Assembly (NCBI RefSeq): GCF_024721995.1
Contig: NZ_JANQBC010000010.1
Coordinates: forward strand, 186,001-250,000
Source of the DNA: Paenibacillus radicibacter
Lineage (GTDB): Bacteria > Bacillota > Bacilli > Paenibacillales > NBRC-103111
Direction of reading: 5' to 3'
DNA length: 64,000 nucleotides
Part shown: positions 18,229 through 27,886 of the stretch, piece by piece
How positions within the stretch are numbered: the first letter of the stretch is position 1
Layout: each line of letters starts with the position of its first letter
Notes under the pieces: model-generated
What the model was told of the DNA's origin: nothing
What the model saw: only the letters and a program-made list of their open reading frames with translations
The model's database searches: none
Position numbers and translations under genes: made by a program

Positions 18229-18257
18229 TTGACAGACTACCCCCTCTCCTATATATT
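18229..18257 (+). promoter_or_regulatory. SigA-type promoter of the nhaC-like gene
   Basis: TTGACA (18229-18234), 17-bp spacer, TATATT (18252-18257). Between it and the gene lies an A-rich leader with imperfect repeats of AAAAGNATAAAAG type (about 18281-18315). Confidence 0.75.
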
Positions 18258-18356
18258 TTGCTATTATACTTAACCGCACAAAAGCATAAAAGCGTAGAAG
18301 CTTAAAAGTATAAAAGATATAATATGTATAGAGAGATTTGAGGGGGCAAGAGCAGC

Positions 18357-19751
18357 ATGAATAAGCAGCTTAGTTTTGGTCAAAGTGTTGCCCTATTTAT
18401 AGGGATAATTGTGTTATTGTTCGTTTCCATGTTTGTGATGAAGTCAGAGCCGCATATTCCACTCCTTGCAGGTACAGCGATTGTGGCAACCTGTCTGCAT
18501 CTGTTTGGATTTAGTTGGAAAGAGCTTGAGGAAGCGATACTTAAAGGGATACGTTCAGCAATTATGCCAATTATTATTCTTGGATTAATTGGGATTTTAA
18601 TTGCAGTATGGATGATGAGCGGCACGGTGCCGACGATTCTATATGTTGGACTTGAATACATTAATCCACAGCATTTTGCGATAAGTGCACTCTTTATTAC
18701 GATTATCGTCTCGATGTTTACGGGCAGCTCATTCACAACGGTTAGTACGGTTGGGGTTGCACTCATGGGAATGGCGATTGCGATGGGTGTGAATCCGGTT
18801 CTAGCAGCGGGCGCTGTTATAAGCGGGGCATGTTTAGGGGATAAGATGTCGCCGTTATCCGATACAACAAGTTTTGCACCAGCGGTAGCAGGTGTTCAGT
18901 TGTTTACACATATTCAGAACATGCTTTACACGACGATTCCTGCTTTATTTCTTACCATTATCTTCTTTATTTTTGTACCACAGACTGGTGGAGCTACCAG
19001 CAGTTCCATTATGGAGATGCAGCAAGCGCTGCAAGCTAGTTTCCATATTCACATTCTTACGATTCTATCACCTGCAGTTGTTCTTTACTGTTCCATTCGT
19101 CGTAAGCCTATCATTCCAACTCTAGCAGTCGGAATTGTTAGTGGTTTGCTAGTCGCTTTGTTCGTGCAGGGAGAGACATCTGTGTCTACTTGGTTTCAAG
19201 TGATGCAAAATGGTTATAAAGGCGAAGTATCAAGTGATCTCGTCGCTTCTATCGTTCATCGTGGCGGTTTACAATCGATGCTTTCTTCTATTTCACTGAT
19301 TTTGATTGCTCTTGCTCTTGGCGGCTTGCTCCAGCATTGTGGCGTGATTCGCGCAGTGTTTGAGCGTTTTGTTCAACCACTGCGCAATCCAAGCCATATT
19401 GTACTTGCTTCTGGCTCTTCGGCCATTGCTGTTAATGCATTAACAGGTGAGCAGTACTTATCGATTTTGCTACCAGGACAGATGTTTAAAGAAGAATTCA
19501 GCAGACGTCAGATTCCGCTGCGTACACTGTCTCGAACACTTGAAGATTGCGGAACATTGATTAACCCTCTCATTCCATGGGGTGTGAGTGGTGCCTTTTT
19601 TGCCGTAACACTCGGTGTACCTGTCGTTGAATACATCCCTTACGCTATATTCTTATGGGTGTCGCCTCTTATTACGTTCTCATATGCATACTTGCCGAAA
19701 CTCAAGCGAATCAGTCTTGGGGATGCTCTTCAATCGAAGTCGTCTTCATAA
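18357..19751 (+). CDS. NhaC-type Na+/H+ antiporter family protein
   Basis: A 464-residue integral membrane protein with about 11-12 hydrophobic segments. Family stretches include 'LLAGTAIVATCLHLFGF', 'GACLGDKMSPLSDTTSFAPA' (the conserved GDxxSPLSDTT motif of NhaC proteins, about residues 160-180), and 'LTGEQYLSILLPGQMF'. NhaC members exchange sodium for protons, or malate/lactate combinations. Substrate specificity is not certain. GAGGGGG precedes the ATG and a good promoter lies upstream. The 3' end overlaps the convergent DUF2339 gene by 41 nt. Confidence 0.88.
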   Translation: MNKQLSFGQSVALFIGIIVLLFVSMFVMKSEPHIPLLAGTAIVATCLHLFGFSWKELEEAILKGIRSAIMPIIILGLIGILIAVWMMSGTVPTILYVGLEYINPQHFAISALFITIIVSMFTGSSFTTVSTVGVALMGMAIAMGVNPVLAAGAVISGACLGDKMSPLSDTTSFAPAVAGVQLFTHIQNMLYTTIPALFLTIIFFIFVPQTGGATSSSIMEMQQALQASFHIHILTILSPAVVLYCSIRRKPIIPTLAVGIVSGLLVALFVQGETSVSTWFQVMQNGYKGEVSSDLVASIVHRGGLQSMLSSISLILIALALGGLLQHCGVIRAVFERFVQPLRNPSHIVLASGSSAIAVNALTGEQYLSILLPGQMFKEEFSRRQIPLRTLSRTLEDCGTLINPLIPWGVSGAFFAVTLGVPVVEYIPYAIFLWVSPLITFSYAYLPKLKRISLGDALQSKSSS

Positions 19752-21444
19752 CGACTGGTGGTTCGCCTTTACGTCTATAGTACAGTCTTGAAAGTGCAAT
19801 CCCGACACTGCCAAGTGCGATGAATAGGATAGCTCGAATGGCAGTTGACACGAATGGCAGATCAACAAAGATCATTTTGGCTAATGTGATGAATAGGAAC
19901 ACAATTCCAGAGATACGCAGAACTTTCTTTTTATAGACGACACCAATTACGACAATGATAATCGTACACGCGATCCAAACCGTCGATAAGATAAGATGTT
20001 GGTAGTCTTTAGAGACAGGTTTACTTAGCACACTCGTAATTTGCGAGATAAGAATTATAGAGGCAGCTCCTACTCCCCATAACAAGTACGGTTGAATGGG
20101 TGTATAAAGGGAGCTGTCTTTTATTCGTGTAACGAACACATACATGCCGAGAAGACTCAAGATCAATACTAGCCAAGATAACGTCATGCTAGAGAATACT
20201 TCGGATATGGGTTTTTCGAAACATAATAGAAAACCAATGAGATAAACGACACTGCCGGTTACTTGTTGGAGTTTCGTAAGAAGTTTCATACCGAGCATAA
20301 TCGTCAGCATACCCTTAATGAGAAGCACAATGGCTAGATTACTGCCATCCAGCACATGGACGAGCCATAAGAATACCGCGAATGATGCGATCGTGATATG
20401 AGCGGATGCGTTCTTTTGAACAGAATGGAGCCAATACGCAGCAACCACATAGATGAAGCCCCACGTAAGTATCATCGTCTGATATACCCCTGAGAATCGA
20501 ATACCGTAAAGTCCACCCATCCATAACACTAACAACGAGAAGCCGATAAACAAGGAAACATATTGATTCACTTTTTGATGCTTTTTCTGGAAAGTAAATA
20601 AAGCGAATAGGACGAGATGATGGATCATAACAGCAATAATGAATGCAGTACGACTCTCCATGTGATTGCTTATGATATAGCCGATGACTAGTGGAATATG
20701 AACACTTAGTGCGGTGTAGTAAGCTCCCCAGTACTGGAATCGATAAGCGAGAATAATCATCGCACTAGAGAATACAGCTTCAAAACCAGCGAACATCCAG
20801 ATGTTCGGGTCATCAGATTTAATCAAGAACGGAATCAAATATCCACCAAGTAAGGAAACAATAATAAGCGCTTGTGATTGGTGGCGCAGGGACAACCAGA
20901 TACTTAGTGCAATTGTAAGTATGTACAAGATAAATGCAGCCCACGATGGTGTGTAGTCATAGAGCATATGTGCGGCGAACAAGGTAAGCATCAAGATGGC
21001 AACTGATCCACCTAACAACACTTTACCGAGTGCAAAGCGCTCTGCTTTGATTTGCTTCTCACCTTGCCAGAATAAGAGTGCAGTTGCGATAAGTCCCAGT
21101 AGGACGCGCACAGGTTCGGTAATGATACCTGCATTTACTGCGGCAGTGAAACCCCATAGCACACCAAGTAACAGGACAACAATGAAGATGCGCGGCAGCC
21201 ATACTTTGGCGAAGTGCTGCTCCCAATCTGTATTCGCCTTTTTAACCTGTGGCGTTGTAGTCATGCGGACTGGTCCTTGTGTGATCGGTTTCGCCTGCTT
21301 GATTTCGGCTTGCAGAATAGTTGGCTTCTTGCTAGGAACAACAGGACTTGATACGGGTTCTCTTTCTTGCTTCAGTTCTTTGATCTGATTTTCTAGTAAT
21401 GCGATCCTTTTCTCTAATTGATCAATACGATTATTTAGTTCCAC
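19711..21444 (-). CDS. DUF2339 polytopic membrane protein
   Basis: About 577 residues: an N-terminal coiled coil (residues 1-30, 'LNNRIDQLEKRIALLENQ'), a Pro/Lys-rich linker, then around 16-18 hydrophobic segments. This is the pattern of the uncharacterised DUF2339 family, whose function is not established. A GTG at 21444 is preferred as start because GGGGG lies about ten bases upstream; the frame is open to 21477. It is convergent with and overlaps the nhaC-like gene and appears monocistronic. Confidence 0.8.
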   Translation of the reverse strand: MELNNRIDQLEKRIALLENQIKELKQEREPVSSPVVPSKKPTILQAEIKQAKPITQGPVRMTTTPQVKKANTDWEQHFAKVWLPRIFIVVLLLGVLWGFTAAVNAGIITEPVRVLLGLIATALLFWQGEKQIKAERFALGKVLLGGSVAILMLTLFAAHMLYDYTPSWAAFILYILTIALSIWLSLRHQSQALIIVSLLGGYLIPFLIKSDDPNIWMFAGFEAVFSSAMIILAYRFQYWGAYYTALSVHIPLVIGYIISNHMESRTAFIIAVMIHHLVLFALFTFQKKHQKVNQYVSLFIGFSLLVLWMGGLYGIRFSGVYQTMILTWGFIYVVAAYWLHSVQKNASAHITIASFAVFLWLVHVLDGSNLAIVLLIKGMLTIMLGMKLLTKLQQVTGSVVYLIGFLLCFEKPISEVFSSMTLSWLVLILSLLGMYVFVTRIKDSSLYTPIQPYLLWGVGAASIILISQITSVLSKPVSKDYQHLILSTVWIACTIIIVVIGVVYKKKVLRISGIVFLFITLAKMIFVDLPFVSTAIRAILFIALGSVGIALSRLYYRRKGEPPVVMKTTSIEEHPQD

Positions 21445-21571
21445 GTATAGCCATTCCCCCTTAATCATGAGTACCATCCATAAATAACCATATCATGAAA
21501 GCAGAATGAAGCATATATGTTGAATATGATATAATAGTTCTCGTACTTCACAAGAAGGAGATTTTTGTACT

Positions 21572-22000
21572 ATGAATATTGCATTCTTTTTATTACCGAA
21601 ACTTGAAGTTGTCTGCATTACAAACCAATATACATTGCGTCAGACATTAGAGAAGATGGAACACCATAGATATACAGCAATCCCGATACTTGATGATCAT
21701 GGCAAATACATAGGCACGATTACAGAAGGTGATTTGCTCTGGTTCTTCAAGAATAATGAGGGGATGTCGCTTGATAACGCACACCGTCGTTCGATTCAAG
21801 AAGTGCCGATGCGTGTAGATAATCGCGCCGTACGTATTGATGCGAATATGGATGATCTGATTCGTCTAGCGAAGGTGCAGAACTTTGTTCCAGTTGTAGA
21901 TGATTCCGATAATTTTATTGGGATTGTTAGAAGAAGCGACATCATTGATTATTGTGCGAGCAAGATGTTTGTGTTAGAGCATAACTCGGAGGTCGGTTAA
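21572..22000 (+). CDS. CBS-domain protein, DarB/CbpB type
   Basis: 142 residues forming two CBS motifs ('ITNQYTLRQTLEKMEHHRYT', 'IDANMDDLIRLAKVQNFVPV', each followed by a 'G-I/T' strand and an acidic helix 'EGDLLWF' / 'RSDIIDY'). Size and sequence fit the c-di-AMP-binding DarB (YkuL/CbpB). In B. subtilis DarB binds the stringent-response enzyme Rel and pyruvate carboxylase when c-di-AMP is low. GAAGGAG precedes the ATG. It is followed after 3 nt by an exonuclease gene, so the two form an operon. Confidence 0.82.
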   Translation: MNIAFFLLPKLEVVCITNQYTLRQTLEKMEHHRYTAIPILDDHGKYIGTITEGDLLWFFKNNEGMSLDNAHRRSIQEVPMRVDNRAVRIDANMDDLIRLAKVQNFVPVVDDSDNFIGIVRRSDIIDYCASKMFVLEHNSEVG

Positions 22001-22003
22001 CCG

Positions 22004-22630
22004 ATGTTTACAAATTTGACGATACTCGATTTTGAGACGACTGGACTTGATCCGATGCGAGATCGGGTTATTGAGATTGCGGCTATTCGTGTGATGGATG
22101 GTAAAGTGGTCAGCGAGTTCAGCACACTTGTCCAATACGAAGGTAAACTCTCGTCTAAGATTACTGAAATCACGGGACTAACCGATGAGGATTTACGCTA
22201 TGGGATGGATGAACTCACGGCGTTTAAGATTCTCAATCGGTTCTTGGGTGATAACGTAATCGTGGCACACAATGCAGCGTTCGATCTTAGCTTCCTTCAT
22301 CATTCTTTAAAAAGATTAGCGGGCCGCTCTTTCAACAACTCGTTCCTCGACACCTTAACGATTAGTCGTGATCGCACATTCTATCCGTATACATTAAGTG
22401 AAACTTGCAAGAGATTTAGTATTCCACTAGAAGGTGCTCACCGGGCACTGAATGATGTTCATGCTTGCTGGGGCTTACTAGAGAATTACTACAATGAGGG
22501 ACCACTTGATGCTTACGTGAACCAGCTGGGTTACCTGCGTAAATACGGACCACCGAAATGGGTTCCGGATTATGCGAATACCGTTCCACAAGAAAATGTA
22601 TACGAAGATAAGAAGAGATCTCAAGCTTAA
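22004..22630 (+). CDS. DnaQ-like 3'-5' exonuclease
   Basis: 208 residues with the DEDDh exonuclease motifs: Exo I 'ILDFETTGLDP', Exo II 'VAHNAAFDLSFLHH', and Exo III 'EGAHRALNDVHACWGLL'. The family includes the epsilon proofreading subunit of DNA polymerase III and free-standing DNases/RNases. In Bacillales the replicative PolC carries its own exonuclease, so this stand-alone protein is more likely a repair or RNA-trimming nuclease. GGAGG at the end of the CBS gene serves as ribosome site. Confidence 0.85.
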   Translation: MFTNLTILDFETTGLDPMRDRVIEIAAIRVMDGKVVSEFSTLVQYEGKLSSKITEITGLTDEDLRYGMDELTAFKILNRFLGDNVIVAHNAAFDLSFLHHSLKRLAGRSFNNSFLDTLTISRDRTFYPYTLSETCKRFSIPLEGAHRALNDVHACWGLLENYYNEGPLDAYVNQLGYLRKYGPPKWVPDYANTVPQENVYEDKKRSQA

Positions 22631-22723
22631 ACAAAATAAGATAATTTTCTGGCAGAAACGACGTATTTCTCATTAATTTTTTGTAAAATTGGTGACAAAC
22701 GCTAAGTTTCTGTCTTTTCTATG

Positions 22724-22751
22724 TTGACAGAACTTTTTGATAGATTATAGT
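22724..22751 (+). promoter_or_regulatory. SigA-type promoter of the nucleotidase gene
   Basis: TTGACA (22724-22729), 16-bp spacer, TATAGT (22746-22751), about 47 bp before the start codon. Confidence 0.7.
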
Positions 22752-22797
22752 GGAGAGGTAAGAGTTTTATTAGTTTTAATTATTAGGAGGAATCACT

Positions 22798-25095
22798 TTG
22801 AAGAAGAAGTTCTCTTTGTCTAAAGCACTTGCCGCTACAGTATTATGTGCAGCATTAGTTCCAACAGCTGTTGTAGGAGCAGCAGACACGAAAAATCCTG
22901 AGCTTAAATTACGTATCATGGAAACAACGGATCTTCATACGAACGTGTTGAACTATGATTACTACCAAGATAAAGTAACTGATGAGTTTGGTCTTGCGAA
23001 GACTGCAACTTTGATTAAGAAACACCGTGATGCAGTGAAGAACAGCTTGCTTTTTGATAATGGAGATTTGCTTCAAGGTAACCCGCTTGGCGATGTAATG
23101 GCGAAAATTGATCCGCTTAAAGACGGTGAAACTCACCCCGTTTATAAAGCAATGAACTTGCTTGGTTATGACGCTGGTAACATTGGTAACCACGAATTCA
23201 ACTATGGTTTAGATTTCTTGCAACGCAGCTTGAAAGGTTCCAAATTCCCATATGTGAATGCAAACGTATACATAGACGATAAAGATAACAACCCTGACAA
23301 TGACAAGAACTACTTTACACCTTACTTGATTTTGGATCGCACATTTAAAGATGAAGCTGGTCAAGACCAGAAGCTTAAAGTCGGTGTAATCGGCTTCGTT
23401 CCTCCGCAAATTTTGAACTGGGACAAAGCAAACCTTGAAGGTAAAGTTGTAACGAAAGATATTATTGAAACAGCTAACAAATTTATCCCTCAAATGAAAA
23501 AAGAGGGCGCAGATATTATCGTAGCTATTCCTCACTCCGGTTTCGGTGTAACTGAAGCTGCAGGTAATGATGAGAATGCAACTTACTTGTTAAGTAAAGT
23601 ACCTGGTATTGACACGATCCTATTCGGTCACTCCCATGTTGTATTCCCTGACCCTAAATTCGCAGTTCCTACAGATGTACAAGCAAAAGTTGACCTGAAA
23701 AAAGGTACAATCAACGGTGTTGCTGCAGTTGAGCCAGGATTCTGGGGTGACAACCTTGGTGTTGTTGACCTTAACCTAACTAAAGTAGACGGCAAATGGA
23801 AAGTGGTAGACTCCCAATCTTCCGTTGTTCCGATCTATGACAAAGCAAACAAAAAAGCTCTAGTTGATGCTGATAAAGACGTTGTAAACGCAGTGAAAGA
23901 CGAGCACGAAAAAACATTGAAGTATGTTCGCGGCGCAGTAGGTCAATCCACTGCACCAATCAACAGCTACTTTGCACTTATTCAAGATGATCCATCCATT
24001 CAAATCGTAACGAACGCACAAAAATGGTATGTAGAGAAGAACATCAAAGGTACGGAGCTTGACGGTCTTCCTGTTCTTTCTGCTGGTGCACCATTCAAAG
24101 CTGGTGGTCGTGGCGGCGTGAGCTACTACACAGATATTCCTAAAGGCGACCTAGCTGTTAAGCATATGGCTGACCTTTATGTATACCCGAACACACTTAA
24201 CGCAGTACTTGTAACTGGTGCTGACGTGAAGAACTGGTTAGAAAGATCCGCAGGTCAATTTAACGAAATCGATCCAAAGAAAACAGAAGAGCAACCGCTT
24301 GTGAATATTGCTTTCCCAACTTATAACTTCGACGTTCTTGATGGCGTAACATACAAGTATGACTTAACACAACCATCCAAGTATGATGATAAAGGTAAAG
24401 AAGTTAACCCGAGCGCTAATCGTGTAGTTGACTTGCAGTACAATGGTAAAGCGATTGATCCAGCTCAGAAATTCATTATCGCAACAAACAACTACCGTGC
24501 AAGCGGTGGCGGTAGCTTCCCAGGTGTAAACGCTGGTAAAGCGATCGTAATCAACTCACCAGACGAGAACCGTCAAATCGTAATTGATTACATTGCAGCT
24601 AACAAAACAATCAACCCAACGGCTGATAAGAACTGGTCCTTTATCCATAACTTTGGCAATGCGAACGTAACATTCGAAACTTCACCTAATGCGAAGACGG
24701 CAGCTGAAGCTTTCGACTACTTGAAGTATGTAGACACGAACAAAGAATCAGGATTCGCTAAATATGCAATTAAATTTGCTGATAACGTAGAAACAGCTAA
24801 GCCGGTTGAACCTGCGAAACCAACAACACCAACTACAACAGAGCCTGCTAAGCCAACTACAGAACCAGCTAAACCAACTACAGAACCAGCTAAACCTACA
24901 ACACCAGAAGTAGTTGCGCCTGCTGAAAAACCAGCTCAAGCTGATCAAGTGTATGTTGTTAAAAAAGGTGATGTATTGTCCAAAATCGCGAAGCAATACG
25001 GCCTTGACTGGAATGAGCTTGCTAAATACAACAACTTGAAAAACCCACACTTGATCCACATCGGTCAAGAAATCAAAATCCCTGCTGCGAAGTAA
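22798..25095 (+). CDS. secreted 5'-nucleotidase / 2',3'-cyclic phosphodiesterase with LysM domain
   Basis: 765 residues. A Sec signal peptide (residues 1-29, cleavage after 'VVGA') precedes a metallophosphatase domain with 'METTDLHTN', 'FDNGDLLQGN', 'GNIGNHEFNYG', 'AIPHSGFG' and 'FGHSHVVF', which bind the two metal ions. A 5'-nucleotidase C-terminal domain follows (to about 640), then a linker with repeated Pro-Ala-Lys-Pro-Thr-Thr-Glu units, and a C-terminal LysM ('VYVVKKGDVLSKIAKQYGLD'). It probably scavenges phosphate and nucleosides at the cell surface, held to peptidoglycan by LysM. The start is TTG with AGGAGG upstream. Most relatives use a sortase or TM anchor, so the LysM tail is notable. 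Confidence 0.9.
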   Translation: MKKKFSLSKALAATVLCAALVPTAVVGAADTKNPELKLRIMETTDLHTNVLNYDYYQDKVTDEFGLAKTATLIKKHRDAVKNSLLFDNGDLLQGNPLGDVMAKIDPLKDGETHPVYKAMNLLGYDAGNIGNHEFNYGLDFLQRSLKGSKFPYVNANVYIDDKDNNPDNDKNYFTPYLILDRTFKDEAGQDQKLKVGVIGFVPPQILNWDKANLEGKVVTKDIIETANKFIPQMKKEGADIIVAIPHSGFGVTEAAGNDENATYLLSKVPGIDTILFGHSHVVFPDPKFAVPTDVQAKVDLKKGTINGVAAVEPGFWGDNLGVVDLNLTKVDGKWKVVDSQSSVVPIYDKANKKALVDADKDVVNAVKDEHEKTLKYVRGAVGQSTAPINSYFALIQDDPSIQIVTNAQKWYVEKNIKGTELDGLPVLSAGAPFKAGGRGGVSYYTDIPKGDLAVKHMADLYVYPNTLNAVLVTGADVKNWLERSAGQFNEIDPKKTEEQPLVNIAFPTYNFDVLDGVTYKYDLTQPSKYDDKGKEVNPSANRVVDLQYNGKAIDPAQKFIIATNNYRASGGGSFPGVNAGKAIVINSPDENRQIVIDYIAANKTINPTADKNWSFIHNFGNANVTFETSPNAKTAAEAFDYLKYVDTNKESGFAKYAIKFADNVETAKPVEPAKPTTPTTTEPAKPTTEPAKPTTEPAKPTTPEVVAPAEKPAQADQVYVVKKGDVLSKIAKQYGLDWNELAKYNNLKNPHLIHIGQEIKIPAAK

Positions 25096-25121
25096 TAGCT
25101 GATTATTATTTCCCATGCAAT

Positions 25122-25160
25122 AAAAAACGTGTAAGGACATCGTTCCTTGCACGTTTTTTT
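25122..25160 (+). terminator. intrinsic terminator of the nucleotidase gene
   Basis: Stem ACGTGTAAGGA / TCCTTGCACGT (one G-U pair) followed by seven T. Confidence 0.85.
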
Positions 25161-25270
25161 ATTTGCCATCGATTCAAACAAATTGACTAGGAATTACGAA
25201 CAAAATCACGTTATGAAGCGTTTGCATAATCGATATAATGAAGAAAGATGAAGGGGGCAACATATCGATT

Positions 25271-26053
25271 ATGTCAAAATATGATGCAATTTTACGTTTA
25301 GATGGCAAAGTAACACTTGTAACAGGAGGGGCTTCTGGGATTGGTTATGCGACAGCAGAGATGCTAGCGGCATTTGGTGCGAATGTGATGGTACTTGATA
25401 TTAATGAGCAGCTTGGTGCACAAGCAGCAGCAGCGATCCGTGAGCAAGGTGGACAAGCGCATTTTTATAAATGCAATGTGACATCGAATGAAGATTGTAA
25501 GACAACGGTTAGTCGTATCGCTGAAGACCATGGCAGAATAGACATTTTATTCAATAACGCAGGGGTGATTCGTCGTAAAACCGTTGTAGATCTTGAGGAG
25601 CAGGATTGGGATCTAGTAATGGATGTATCACTGAAAGGTGCTTACCTACTATCTAAGTACGCAATCCCTCATATGGCGGAAATCGGCGGTGGTAGCATCG
25701 TGAATACAGGATCAGGTTGGGGACTTAAAGGCGGCGATCAAGCAGCAGCGTACTGTGCAGCGAAGGCAGGTATCGTCAACTTAACCAAAGCAATGGCAAT
25801 CGACCATGGCCCGCAGAATATTCGTGTCAACTGCGTCTGCCCAGGTGATACCGACACACCTCTTCTAAGAGAGGAAGCGAAGCAGCTCGGTAAGGAAGAA
25901 AGTTCCTTCCTCGTCTCTTCCGCATCAGGACGCCCACTTGAGCGTCTTGGTACACCAAAAGACATCGCAAGCTCAGTTCTCTTTCTCGTCAGCGATATGT
26001 CGAACTGGGTAACCGGCAGCGTATTAGTCGTCGACGGCGGTGGCTTGGCTTAA
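25271..26053 (+). CDS. short-chain dehydrogenase/reductase (classical SDR)
   Basis: 260 residues with the NAD(P)-binding 'TGGASGIG' loop, 'ILFNNAGVI', a catalytic Ser in 'GGSIVNTGSGWG', the Y-x3-K pair in 'AAYCAAKAG', and 'VCPGDTDTPL'. An acidic residue ends the second strand ('MVLDIN'), which favours NAD over NADP. Substrate is not predictable. ATG 25271 is preferred over ATG 25238 because a TATAAT box (25234-25239) overlaps the earlier codon and GGGGG lies upstream of the later one. No partner gene adjoins it. Confidence 0.85.
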   Translation: MSKYDAILRLDGKVTLVTGGASGIGYATAEMLAAFGANVMVLDINEQLGAQAAAAIREQGGQAHFYKCNVTSNEDCKTTVSRIAEDHGRIDILFNNAGVIRRKTVVDLEEQDWDLVMDVSLKGAYLLSKYAIPHMAEIGGGSIVNTGSGWGLKGGDQAAAYCAAKAGIVNLTKAMAIDHGPQNIRVNCVCPGDTDTPLLREEAKQLGKEESSFLVSSASGRPLERLGTPKDIASSVLFLVSDMSNWVTGSVLVVDGGGLA

Positions 26054-26069
26054 TTGGTCAGTGAGTATG

Positions 26070-26199
26070 AGGCCGCTATGGAGACGAATCATTCTTCCGG
26101 TCGCTGTCTCAATCGTGAATCTTGAATTGAATTTATGGTATTTTCACGATTTCAAAGGCGAAAGCTACGCTCCTACAGAACGATTCGTCTCCTCCGCTA
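26070..26199 (+). repeat. dispersed structured repeat, copy 1
   Basis: About 130 bp that reappear, inverted and roughly 90% identical by eye, at 41017-41146. It has a terminal inverted repeat (GGAGACGAATC at the left, GATTCGTCTCC at the right) and an inner pair AATCGTGAA/TTCACGATT, so the whole unit can fold into a long branched hairpin. It lies in the gap between the SDR gene and gcvPA. The remaining gap (26200-26467) has no gene; part of it (about 26300-26380) weakly resembles the repeat. Confidence 0.85.
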
Positions 26200-26467
26200 G
26201 TTTTGCATTTTTAAGCACTAATTTTGAGGTTGACTCAAGTAATTACTGGTTTTTAAGTGTGTTTTCATGCACAAAAGTTGCATGCATAGGAGAAAAGAAG
26301 GGCTGGAAGGCGAATTGTGATCGTGAAAACACCATATAATCTAATCCACTTTCACGAGAGCATTGGAGCTTGTAAGTTCTTCTTTTTTCCAAAGCACTCA
26401 TCGCAGCCTTCTGCGAAGACTACTCCATAGCTCCCCCAAAAAAATAATTCAATCGAGGTGACCCATA
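26200..26467. other. intergenic region before gcvPA
   Basis: No ORF with a credible ribosome site is seen. I looked for a glycine riboswitch and did not recognise one. A degenerate piece with ATCGTGAAAACACCAT and a later TTTCACGA recalls the dispersed repeat next to it. Confidence 0.5.
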
Positions 26468-27886
26468 TTGGATAAGACCAAGAAGCAAGCTGCCCACCCC
26501 TATATCCCTAACACCATCCCCGAAGTCCAACGCCAAATGCTAGATGAGATCGGCGTCGACCGTATTGAGGATTTGTTCGCCATCATCCCAGATGACATCA
26601 AGCTAAACCGAATGATGAACTTACCTCCTGCTCTAACCGAGAATCAGCTTCAACGTGAAATCGAGAAGCTATTGAACAAGAACAAGAGCACCAAGGAAAA
26701 GCTCAACTTCTTAGGTGCAGGTTGCTGGCAGCACTACGTACCTGCAGTATGTGACGAGATTAATCAGCGTTCTGAGTTCGTAACCGCCTATGCAGGTGAG
26801 CCTTATGAAGACCATGGTCGCTTCCAAACTTTATTCGAATACCAAAGTTTAGTTGCCGAACTAGTGGATATGGATGTTGTGAACGTACCGACATTTGACT
26901 GGGCACAAGCCGCATCGACTGCCCTTCGGATGTCTGCACGTATAACCGGACGTAATAAATTATTACTCCCTGCCACGATTGACCGAGATAAACTTATGAT
27001 CATCAACAACTACATCACACCAGACTTATCCTACACCCTTGTTGATTACAACAGTGAAACAGGCGAACTCAATCTCGACGATCTGAAGCATAAGGTAGAT
27101 GCTAATACAGCAGCTGTCTATATTGAGAATCCAACCTTCCTAGGTACGATTGAATCACAAGGTGCACATATAGGTGAAATTGCACATGAGGCAGGTGCTT
27201 TATTTGTAGTTGGTGTCGATCCAAGTTCACTAGGTGTGTTGAAGCCACCAAGTCAGTATGGCGCCGATATCGTATGTGGAGACCTTCAGCCACTTGGCAT
27301 GCACATGAACTACGGCGGGGGTCAAGCAGGATTCATTGCAACACATGATAAGGAACAATTTGTGATGGAGTACCCGTCTCGGTTGTTCGGGATCGCACCT
27401 ACCTCTGTTGAAGGGGAGTATGGTTTTGGGGATGTTGCTTACGAACGTACATCATTCGCCCATCGTGAGACGGGCAAAGAATCAGTTGGTACACAAACCG
27501 CACTATGGGGGATTACAGCAGGTGTGTATTTAGCACTCATGGGTCCATACGGCATGCAAGAATTAGGTCAGACCATTATGCAAAAATCGCAGTATGCTGC
27601 AAGCTTACTAGATGATCTTGAAGGCGTAGAGGTGAAGTTCACAGCGCCATTTTTCAAAGAGTTTATCGTAGACTTTACGAATACAGGGCTTACTGTTGCA
27701 CAAATTCATGCGAAGTTATCTGAGCAAGGTATTCAGGGCGGTAAGGATTTGTCGCTAGATTTCCCTGAACTAGGTCAATCAGCGCTTTATTGTGTGACAG
27801 AGATTCATCTACAAGATGAATTGGAATATTTGGCTGCTAGCATACAACAATGTGTATCCGCTTTACAGGAAGGAGTGAGCGTGTAA
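26468..27886 (+). CDS. gcvPA: glycine dehydrogenase (decarboxylating) subunit 1
   Basis: 472 residues, the N-terminal half of the P protein of the glycine cleavage system, as split in Firmicutes. 'PYIPNTIPEVQRQMLDEIGV' at the N-terminus and 'FLGAGCWQHYVPAVCDEI' are diagnostic. Together with subunit 2 it decarboxylates glycine and passes the aminomethyl group to lipoyl-GcvH. The start is TTG with GAGGTGA upstream. The stop overlaps the start of gcvPB (TAATG). gcvT and gcvH are not in the window. Confidence 0.95.
   Translation: MDKTKKQAAHPYIPNTIPEVQRQMLDEIGVDRIEDLFAIIPDDIKLNRMMNLPPALTENQLQREIEKLLNKNKSTKEKLNFLGAGCWQHYVPAVCDEINQRSEFVTAYAGEPYEDHGRFQTLFEYQSLVAELVDMDVVNVPTFDWAQAASTALRMSARITGRNKLLLPATIDRDKLMIINNYITPDLSYTLVDYNSETGELNLDDLKHKVDANTAAVYIENPTFLGTIESQGAHIGEIAHEAGALFVVGVDPSSLGVLKPPSQYGADIVCGDLQPLGMHMNYGGGQAGFIATHDKEQFVMEYPSRLFGIAPTSVEGEYGFGDVAYERTSFAHRETGKESVGTQTALWGITAGVYLALMGPYGMQELGQTIMQKSQYAASLLDDLEGVEVKFTAPFFKEFIVDFTNTGLTVAQIHAKLSEQGIQGGKDLSLDFPELGQSALYCVTEIHLQDELEYLAASIQQCVSALQEGVSV

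Noticed and set aside
26040-26339. 99-codon ORF after the SDR gene
   Set aside because: It runs through the dispersed repeat and overlaps the SDR 3' end; no ribosome site, so taken as chance.
26200-26467. Glycine riboswitch upstream of gcvPA-gcvPB
   Set aside because: Expected from other Bacillales, but I could not find the conserved tandem aptamer core or a matching terminator; the gap is mostly repeat-like.
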